From: Leucobacter celer subsp. astrifaciens
GTDB taxonomy: Bacteria > Actinomycetota > Actinomycetes > Actinomycetales > Microbacteriaceae
Assembly: GCF_001273835.1 (NCBI RefSeq)
Contig: NZ_JHEI01000131.1
Location: forward strand, 1-64,000
Direction of reading: 5' to 3'
Length of the DNA stretch: 64,000 nt
The notes below the pieces were generated by a model. That model saw only the letters and a program-made list of their open reading frames with translations, ran no database searches and was not told the DNA's origin. Made by a program: the position numbers and the translations under genes. Below are positions 58,798 through 64,000 of this stretch, in pieces. How positions within the stretch are numbered: the stretch's first letter is position 1; every line of letters starts with the position of its first letter.

Positions 58798-59136
58798 GTG
58801 AGCCGATCGCGCGCACCCGAGCCGCGTTGTCCACAACACGACTGCACAATCTCGGCTTCTGGAGGCATCTCGGCCGACTGTGAGCGAAGCTCGGCTGCGC
58901 AGCCGCTTCACCTTCACTCCGACTCTTCGCATCTCTGCGACTGCGGCGAGTGCAGCAGGTGCAGCACGCACAGCAGGTCATCACCCCGCCACTCGTGTCT
59001 CGGACATCTCCATGGCCGCACCCTCCGACTCGCCATCCCCCCACGAAAAACACGGAGTCCCAGATGGCGGCTTCCCCGCGCACGAAGCAGCCATCTGGGA
59101 CTCCGCATTTCGGATAGCGGGCGGCGCCCGCCGGGC
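58798..59136. other. 339-base gene-free region between DUF559 and aldo/keto reductase genes
   Basis: Holds palindrome copy 2 near its right end. The left 240 bases have no clear promoter, repeat or coding frame with a ribosome site; a CCACAACACGACT stretch may belong to the DUF559 promoter. Nothing else is seen. Confidence 0.4.
59053..59105. repeat. Palindrome copy 2, same sequence as at 57799
   Basis: CGGAGTCCCAGATGGCGGCTTC (positions 59053-59074) pairs with the right arm 59084-59105 with one mismatch; AAA/TTT flanks extend it. Its arms share the GGAGTCCCAGATGG core with copy 1, 1.25 kb away. Sits ~30 bases past the aldo/keto reductase stop codon. Confidence 0.88.
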
Positions 59137-60135
59137 TCAGGGCGCGGATGGCGCCCAGACCCCGTCGGCGCGCACCTCGCGGTCCAGCCAGAGCCCGGCC
59201 GTGGCCTCGCGGATCCGCTCCGCTCCCTCGCGCTCGAGCAGCGAGATCGCACCCAGATTGTCGTTCAGCTGCGACACGCTCGAGGCACCGAAGAGCACGT
59301 TCGCGGTGGCGGGGTTCGCGAGGCAGAACGCGATACCGAGCTGCGCGGGGGTCGCGCCGAGGGACACCGCGATCCGTTCGACCTCGGGGTACGCCTCGAC
59401 GATCCGCTCGCGGATGCCGCCGACGTCCGCACCGATCTTGCGCCCGGGGGTGAGCTTGCCGACGAGGATCCCGCCCTCGAAGGCGTCCGAGGCCTGCAGC
59501 GCGAGCGTGCCGTCGGCGAACCACCGCCCGTAGAACTCCCCCTCCGCCATGCTGCGACGCACCAGGCCGTACTTGAGCTGCGCGAAGCTCGGGGCCGTCA
59601 GCTCCTCTGCGGCCGCCGTGTCGAGGGCCAGCTGCAGCGCCTCGGCGGGCCAGTTGTTGACGCCCCAGCTCGCGAAGCTGCCGCGATCGATCTCCGCCTG
59701 CACGTCGCGCACCACCTGCGCGATGTCGATGTCGCCCATGAAGTCGCCCACGACCACCGTCTCGAACGATCCGGGATCGGCGCCGGCTGCACCGATCCTC
59801 CCCAGCGACACGTCCATCTGCTCGGCGAAGCCGGTCTGCGGGTACTCCCACAGCCAGAGCTTGCCGCAGAGCCGGTACTCGGACCGGTCGAGCCCGAGAT
59901 CCCGGATCGCCTCGCCGAAGAGCAGGTCGGTGCGGGAGGCCTCGGCGTGCGGCCCCATGTTGTAGTAGGCCACATCGAAGAACGCCGAGCCCGCCTCGAC
60001 CGCGCGCTCGATCAGCGCGCGGCGATCCGCCGCCTCCATGCGGTCCCAGATGTTCCAGGATCCGAGCGCGAACACCGGCACCTCGGGCCCTCCGGGTCCG
60101 AGCTTCCGAACGGGAACCTTGCCGCTGAACTCCAC
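59137..60135 (-). CDS. Aldo/keto reductase, atypical active site
   Basis: 332 residues of the AKR barrel. The catalytic Asp and Tyr are in FFDVAYYN and the Lys in LCGKLWLW; the usual His (in LxxHxPD) is absent, the equivalent strand reading TVVVGDFMGD. C-terminal PATANVLFGAS holds the cofactor phosphate loop. The layout is of the voltage-gated-channel-beta type. Start: GTG 60135, with AGGAGG five bases upstream. Divergent from the SDR gene, with a TCTAC-type operator between. NADPH-dependent aldehyde/ketone reduction is expected, but loss of the His may change the reaction. Confidence 0.85.
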   Translation of the reverse strand: MEFSGKVPVRKLGPGGPEVPVFALGSWNIWDRMEAADRRALIERAVEAGSAFFDVAYYNMGPHAEASRTDLLFGEAIRDLGLDRSEYRLCGKLWLWEYPQTGFAEQMDVSLGRIGAAGADPGSFETVVVGDFMGDIDIAQVVRDVQAEIDRGSFASWGVNNWPAEALQLALDTAAAEELTAPSFAQLKYGLVRRSMAEGEFYGRWFADGTLALQASDAFEGGILVGKLTPGRKIGADVGGIRERIVEAYPEVERIAVSLGATPAQLGIAFCLANPATANVLFGASSVSQLNDNLGAISLLEREGAERIREATAGLWLDREVRADGVWAPSAP

Positions 60136-60202
60136 AACCGCCTCCTTGCAGGCCTGAGATTCGGGATCGGGATCCGCTGCGCGAACCCGTTGCCCTTTAT
60201 TT

Positions 60203-60216
60203 TCTACAATCGTATA
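60203..60216. promoter_or_regulatory. TetR paralogue 3 operator candidate, site C
   Basis: TCTAC-AATC-GTATA, one mismatch to the consensus right arm, within a run TTTATTTTC to its left and TATAATATAAAT to its right. The gap 60136-60283 separates the aldo/keto reductase and SDR genes, so the site can control both. Confidence 0.78.
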
Positions 60217-60283
60217 ATATAAATCGCAATCGATCCAGGCCGGTCCGCTGCGGACCGGCGCGACCCACGACGAAGGAGTCACC

Positions 60284-61036
60284 GTGACCTCATCCCGCAC
60301 CGTCCTCATCACCGGCGGCGCCGGCGGCATCGGCCAGGGCATCGCCCGCGCATTCATCGAGGCCGGAGACCGCGTGATCCTCGCGGATCGCGACGCCGCG
60401 GCGGTGAGTGCGGCAGCCGAAGCGCTCGGCGCGAACGCGAGCGGACTCGCGCTCGACATCACCGACGCCGCAGCGGTGACGGCCGCGTTCGCGCAGCCGA
60501 CGCGGGAGGGAGGCGCGGGCGGCGTCGACGTGCTCGTGAACAACGCGGGCATCCTCTCGGTGCACGGGGCCGTCACCGAGCTCGATCCCGAGGCCTACCG
60601 GTCGATCCTCGAGGTCAATGTGATCGGCACCTTCACCATGATCCGGGCCTTCGCCCAGCACCGCATCGCCGCGGGAGGCGGGGGCGCGATCGTCAACATC
60701 TCCTCGATCGGCGGGCGCCAGCCGACCCCCGGCATGGGCGCCTACGAGTCGAGCAAGGCCGCGGTCGACTCCGTGACGCGCTGGGCCGCGATCGAGCTGG
60801 CGGCGCACGGGATCCGCGTCAACGCGGTGGCTCCGGGTCCGGTGCTCACCCCCATGCTCGAGATGGGCATGCCCGAGGGATCGCCGGCGCGCGAGGCGTG
60901 GTCGAGCCGCATCCCGCTCGGAGACCTCGCCAGGGTCGGCGACATCGCCCCGGCGGTGGTCTTCCTCGCGGGCGGGGGCGCGGCGCACATCACGGGTGTG
61001 AGCCTCGCGGTCGACGGCGGGCAGCTGCTCACCTGA
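60284..61036 (+). CDS. Short-chain dehydrogenase/reductase
   Basis: 250 residues of the classical SDR fold: TGGAGGIG, ADRD (an Asp-containing end of the second strand, pointing to NAD(H)), NNAG, NISSIGG and the catalytic YESSK. Start: GTG 60284 with AAGGAG nine bases upstream. It could oxidise an alcohol released by the hydrolases of the same regulon. Divergent from the aldo/keto reductase gene. Confidence 0.89.
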   Translation: MTSSRTVLITGGAGGIGQGIARAFIEAGDRVILADRDAAAVSAAAEALGANASGLALDITDAAAVTAAFAQPTREGGAGGVDVLVNNAGILSVHGAVTELDPEAYRSILEVNVIGTFTMIRAFAQHRIAAGGGGAIVNISSIGGRQPTPGMGAYESSKAAVDSVTRWAAIELAAHGIRVNAVAPGPVLTPMLEMGMPEGSPAREAWSSRIPLGDLARVGDIAPAVVFLAGGGAAHITGVSLAVDGGQLLT

Positions 61037-61081
61037 GCCGCGGGCGGAGCGGCGCCCTCAGGGTCGCGGCAACCGGCCGCC

Positions 61082-61233
61082 GCTCCCGCTGGTTGAGCGA
61101 GGAGCGCAGCGACGAGTCGAAACCGAGGGGCCTTGGTTTCGACTCGCTTCGCTCGCTCAACCAGCAGACTCGCTCGCTCAACCAGCAGACTCGCTCGCTC
61201 AACCAGCGGACTCGCTCGCTCAACCAGCGAGGT
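61082..61233. repeat. Family A hairpin followed by 21-bp tandem repeats
   Basis: CTGGTTGAGCGAGGAGCGCA and GAGTCGAAACC face GGTTTCGACTCGC and TCGCTCAACCAG. The segment ACTCGCTCGCTCAACCAGCA is then repeated in about three tandem copies of 21 bp (61168-61230). It lies between two convergent genes. The unit is too short and regular for a CRISPR. Confidence 0.88.
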
Positions 61234-61243
61234 GGAACGGGCC

Positions 61244-62692
61244 CTACCCCTCGAACACGACGCGCCCGTCGAGCACGGTCAACTCGATCGGCACCTGGGG
61301 CAGCCCGGCCGCACCCACCTCGAAGGGATCCCGCCCCAGCACCACGAGGTCGGCGACCCCGCCCACCGAAACGGTGCCCTTCCACGACCCCGCGCCGTCC
61401 TGCTCAGCGGGAACGGCCGTGTAGGCACGCAGCAACCGGTGCAGCCGCTCGCGCGCCGCCTCGGGCGACGCCGCTCCGCCCATCTCGACGATGCGCGCAT
61501 CGGCGTCGGCGATCCCGCGCCGCCAGTCGAAACCGAGCACGGGGGCGTCCGAGGAGAGCACGAGCACTCCCGCGTCGAGCGCCGGGCCGTACACCCAGGC
61601 CTCGGCGGCCGCCTCGGCCCCCATCATGCCGGCCAGCCAGTCGCCCGTGGTGGCGGCGATGCCCGCCTGCGCGTTGAGCCACACGCCGAGCTCCGCCATG
61701 CGCCGCACCTGCGCCTCGGTCGCAAGGTCGCCGTGGATGATCACGTGCCCCAGCTGCCGGGACGAGGGTGCGCCCGGCACCGCGGCAGCCTCGGCGATGG
61801 CGTCGAGCGCGAGCTGGATGGTGCGGTCGCCGGTGGCGTGAAGGCCGATCTGCAGCCCGGCGAGGTGGGCGGCGCGGATCATCTCTGCGAGGCGCTCGGC
61901 CTTCTGCTCGATCGAGTCGCCGCGCACCAGCAGGTCGCCGTGGGTGCCGTCGTCGTAGGCGCGGTCCGTCCACGCCTGGCGCGACAGCGGGATCAGGTCG
62001 CCGAAGAGCTTGACACCCGGCACGTTGAACCAGGCGGGGTCGGCTTCGGCGCCCGCCGCGGCGCGATCCGCGATCCCCCGCAGCACAGTCTCGACGTCGC
62101 TCGGCCCGTCGAGCACCCCGTACAGCGCGAGCAGCGTGACGCGCTGCAGCAGCGCCCCCTCGGCCGCGAGTTCCCGATAGATGTCGATGATCTCGCTGTG
62201 GAAGCAGCCGGTCTCGCCGTCATCCTCGCCCGGGCCGATGCCCGGCTCGGTGTAGCTCGTGATGCCGTACTCGGCGAGGAGCCGGCCGGTGCGCAGGATC
62301 GCGTCCCTGCGCTGGGCGCGGGTGCCGGCGAGCACCCCGCTCACCCCGGCGGCGGCCTCCGGATCCGGGGCGTTGAAGAAGGTGTGCGGCCAGCGCGCGC
62401 CGAGCCAGGCGCCGTGCAGATGGGAGTCGTTGATGCCGGGCAGCACCGCGCACCCACCGAGCTCGACGACCCTCGTTCCGTCGCCGACCCACGAGGCGAT
62501 CTCCGCGTCGGAACCCACCGCGGCGATGCGCCCGCACTGCACCGCGACGGCCTCGGCTCGGCTGCCGACCCGATCCATCACCAGCACCGCACCGCCGCGC
62601 AGCACCAGATCGGCGACCCGGTTCGGCGCGGCCGGGTGGACTCCGTCCTGCACCGGGGCCTCGCTCCGCATCGTCGCTTCGCTCGAGCTCAT
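61244..62692 (-). CDS. Amidohydrolase family protein (third YtcJ-like copy)
   Basis: 482 residues. DLVLRGGAVLVMDRVGSRAE at the start, metal motif DSHLHG, central GLHATGDRTI, HGDLA and a late SSDAPV where the other two copies have GSDWPV. It lacks about 60 residues relative to the others. Substrate unknown. Start: ATG 62692, GGAGG seven bases upstream. Divergent from the zinc alcohol dehydrogenase, with a TCTAC-type site between, so it joins the TetR-3 regulon. Confidence 0.84.
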   Translation of the reverse strand: MSSSEATMRSEAPVQDGVHPAAPNRVADLVLRGGAVLVMDRVGSRAEAVAVQCGRIAAVGSDAEIASWVGDGTRVVELGGCAVLPGINDSHLHGAWLGARWPHTFFNAPDPEAAAGVSGVLAGTRAQRRDAILRTGRLLAEYGITSYTEPGIGPGEDDGETGCFHSEIIDIYRELAAEGALLQRVTLLALYGVLDGPSDVETVLRGIADRAAAGAEADPAWFNVPGVKLFGDLIPLSRQAWTDRAYDDGTHGDLLVRGDSIEQKAERLAEMIRAAHLAGLQIGLHATGDRTIQLALDAIAEAAAVPGAPSSRQLGHVIIHGDLATEAQVRRMAELGVWLNAQAGIAATTGDWLAGMMGAEAAAEAWVYGPALDAGVLVLSSDAPVLGFDWRRGIADADARIVEMGGAASPEAARERLHRLLRAYTAVPAEQDGAGSWKGTVSVGGVADLVVLGRDPFEVGAAGLPQVPIELTVLDGRVVFEG

Positions 62693-62768
62693 CACATTCC
62701 TCCAGGGATCGGGACCCCGCCCGCTCCCCTCGTTCGGGGACATCGGATGCCCGGGCTTCCCGTTTAGG

Positions 62769-62782
62769 TCAACGTATGTAGA
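62769..62782. promoter_or_regulatory. TetR paralogue 3 operator candidate, site D
   Basis: On the minus strand TCTAC-ATAC-GTTGA: perfect left arm, spacing of four, one mismatch in the right arm, with TTTTAT to its left. It lies 66 bases before the zinc dehydrogenase start and 77 bases before the amidohydrolase start. Confidence 0.7.
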
Positions 62783-62847
62783 ATAAAACCACATCGTCGG
62801 CATCCCGGCAACGACGCCATGCCGAAACCCACGGAATGGAGCACTCG

Positions 62848-63981
62848 ATGACGATCCCCACATCCACCCTCGCGGCCGTGCTGACCGAGCACGGCGCGGC
62901 GCTCGAGCTGCAGGAGCTGCCCCTCCCCGAGCGCGTCGAGCCCGGGGCCGCGCTGGTGCGCATCACCTGCACCACGCTCTGCGGCACCGACATCGAGATC
63001 TGGGCGGGCAAGATGAGCTTCCCGGGGATGCTGCCCATGGTGCTCGGCCACGAGATGGTCGGCGAGATCGTCGCCGTGGGCGAGGGCACCGTCGACGCGC
63101 TCGGAGAGCCCCTCGCGGTCGGCGACCGCATCGGCTGGTCGGAGTCCGTCTGCGGCGAGTGCTTCGGCTGCACCGTACTGCGCCAGCCGGTCGCTTGCTC
63201 GAAGCGCGGCTACGGCTTCCTGCAGCGCTCCGACGTGCCGCCCTACGCCACCGCGGGCCTCTCGGAGTACGCGTATGCGACCCCGGGCGCGCAGAAGCTG
63301 CGACTGCCCGCCGAGGTCAAGGACACCTGGGCGTCGGCGGCCGGCTGCGCCGCGAAGACCGTGCTGCGCGCCTTCGAACGGGCGGGCGTCGTACGCCCCG
63401 GATCCCGCGTCGTGGTGCAGGGTTCCGGGGCCCTCGGCCTCTTCGCCACCGCGGTCGCGAGCATCTCGGGAGCGGGCACCGTCATCACCGTCGGCGCGCC
63501 CGCCGCGCGCCTCGAGCTGGCCCGGCGCTTCGGAGCCGATCACACCGTCGACATCGGCGCCCCCGACGACGCACGAAGCGGTTCGGAGGCGACCGTGGCG
63601 CGCGTGCTGGAACTGACCGGCGGCCAGGGCGCCGACCTGGTGCTCGACTTCGCCGGCGCGCCGAGCATCGGCCCGGAGGCGATCGGCATGGCCGCCCAGC
63701 GCGGCACCTTCGTCGTCGTGGGGTCCACGGGCCCGACCGGAGAGCCCGTCCCGCTGTCGGCGATCATGGGCAAGGAGCTCACGGTCGTGGGGTCGCTCAA
63801 CGGCGACGTCTCCGACTACTACCGCTCGATCGAGTTCTTCCGCACCTTCGCCGACCGCTTCCCGTGGGACGAGCTGTTCTCCGCTCCCTGCGGCCTGGAG
63901 GAGGCCTCGGATCGCATCGCCGATATGCACCGGCTCGGCGAGGTCAAGGCCGTCATCGACCCGCGGATCACGAACCGCTGA
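62848..63981 (+). CDS. Zinc-dependent alcohol dehydrogenase (MDR superfamily)
   Basis: 377 residues. Catalytic zinc site in TTLCGTD and GHEMVGE, structural zinc lobe CGECFGCTVLRQPVACSK, cofactor motif GSGALGLFA with an atypical Rossmann turn, and DFAGAPS. It would oxidise an alcohol or diol using NAD(P)+ in the cytoplasm. Start: ATG 62848 with GGAG six bases before; an upstream ATG at 62836 is in frame but has no ribosome site. It is the last gene of the window; anything further downstream in its operon lies outside. Confidence 0.88.
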   Translation: MTIPTSTLAAVLTEHGAALELQELPLPERVEPGAALVRITCTTLCGTDIEIWAGKMSFPGMLPMVLGHEMVGEIVAVGEGTVDALGEPLAVGDRIGWSESVCGECFGCTVLRQPVACSKRGYGFLQRSDVPPYATAGLSEYAYATPGAQKLRLPAEVKDTWASAAGCAAKTVLRAFERAGVVRPGSRVVVQGSGALGLFATAVASISGAGTVITVGAPAARLELARRFGADHTVDIGAPDDARSGSEATVARVLELTGGQGADLVLDFAGAPSIGPEAIGMAAQRGTFVVVGSTGPTGEPVPLSAIMGKELTVVGSLNGDVSDYYRSIEFFRTFADRFPWDELFSAPCGLEEASDRIADMHRLGEVKAVIDPRITNR

Positions 63982-64000
63982 CCCCGGCGCCGGGTTTCGA

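Noticed and set aside
57799..59109. Insertion sequence around the DUF559-type gene
   Set aside because: No transposase motif (DDE or HUH), no target-site duplication visible next to the palindromes; kept only as a candidate repeat-framed unit.
61168..61230. Regular short tandem repeats that might be a CRISPR array
   Set aside because: The 21-bp units follow each other without spacers, and no cas gene is near; they belong to repeat family A.

Overview
The window is about 64 kb of very GC-rich, tightly packed bacterial DNA. GC-biased third codon positions, lipoprotein and LPXTG signals, YtcJ-type amidohydrolases, a thioredoxin/DUF4395 pair and DUF559-type genes point to an actinobacterium, most likely a Microbacteriaceae member. 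Leucobacter is a guess from style, not a proof. I saw no rRNA, tRNA, CRISPR array, integrase or transposase. Almost everything is accessory catabolism plus transport, split into small operons each with a local regulator and often a visible operator.

Layout. 0-12 kb: MFS exporter, DUF4349 lipoprotein, FAD amine/polyamine oxidase, membrane ABM protein, APC permease, a cysteine-free LPXTG surface protein with two thioester-like (TQXA) domains and an inserted discoidin-like domain, a thioredoxin/DUF4395 pair, and succinate-semialdehyde dehydrogenase. 12-19 kb: FAD phenol/3-hydroxybenzoate-type hydroxylase divergent from an IclR regulator across a palindromic operator, a ThDP enzyme and an amidohydrolase. 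19-35 kb: an amine-related block with a TetR gene, a palindromic operator, an APH-fold kinase plus class III phospho-lyase-like aminotransferase, an AraC regulator, MoaF, a branched-chain-type ABC importer (with a permease-ATPase fusion), an SDR, a copper amine oxidase ending in a metallothionein-like Cys-rich tail, an amidohydrolase and an EthD protein.

35-49 kb: a sulfate-ester block. A NitT/TauT-type importer, cytoplasmic arylsulfatase and amidase form one operon, divergent from a first TetR gene. A second arylsulfatase plus a family-5 binding protein lies divergent from a second TetR gene and the copper-dependent formylglycine-generating enzyme that would activate both sulfatases. 49-53 kb: GMC oxidoreductase and an unusual 5'-nucleotidase-like surface protein. 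52.7-64 kb: a third TetR paralogue with five matching operator-like sites (TCTAC-N4-GTAGA) spread over 10 kb, in front of itself, an operon of O-methyltransferase-like protein + degenerate phosphotriesterase + intact phosphotriesterase, an alpha/beta hydrolase, an aldo/keto reductase, an SDR, an amidohydrolase and a zinc alcohol dehydrogenase. This looks like one undescribed catabolic regulon of unknown substrate. A DUF559-type gene framed by two copies of a long palindrome sits inside it.

The three TetR proteins at 42.4, 47.2 and 52.8 kb share the N-terminus MPKI(V/I)DHD and are clear paralogues, each with its own operator type. Two families of intergenic repeats recur between genes. Assignments rest on reading motifs and family resemblance by eye; no database search was run.
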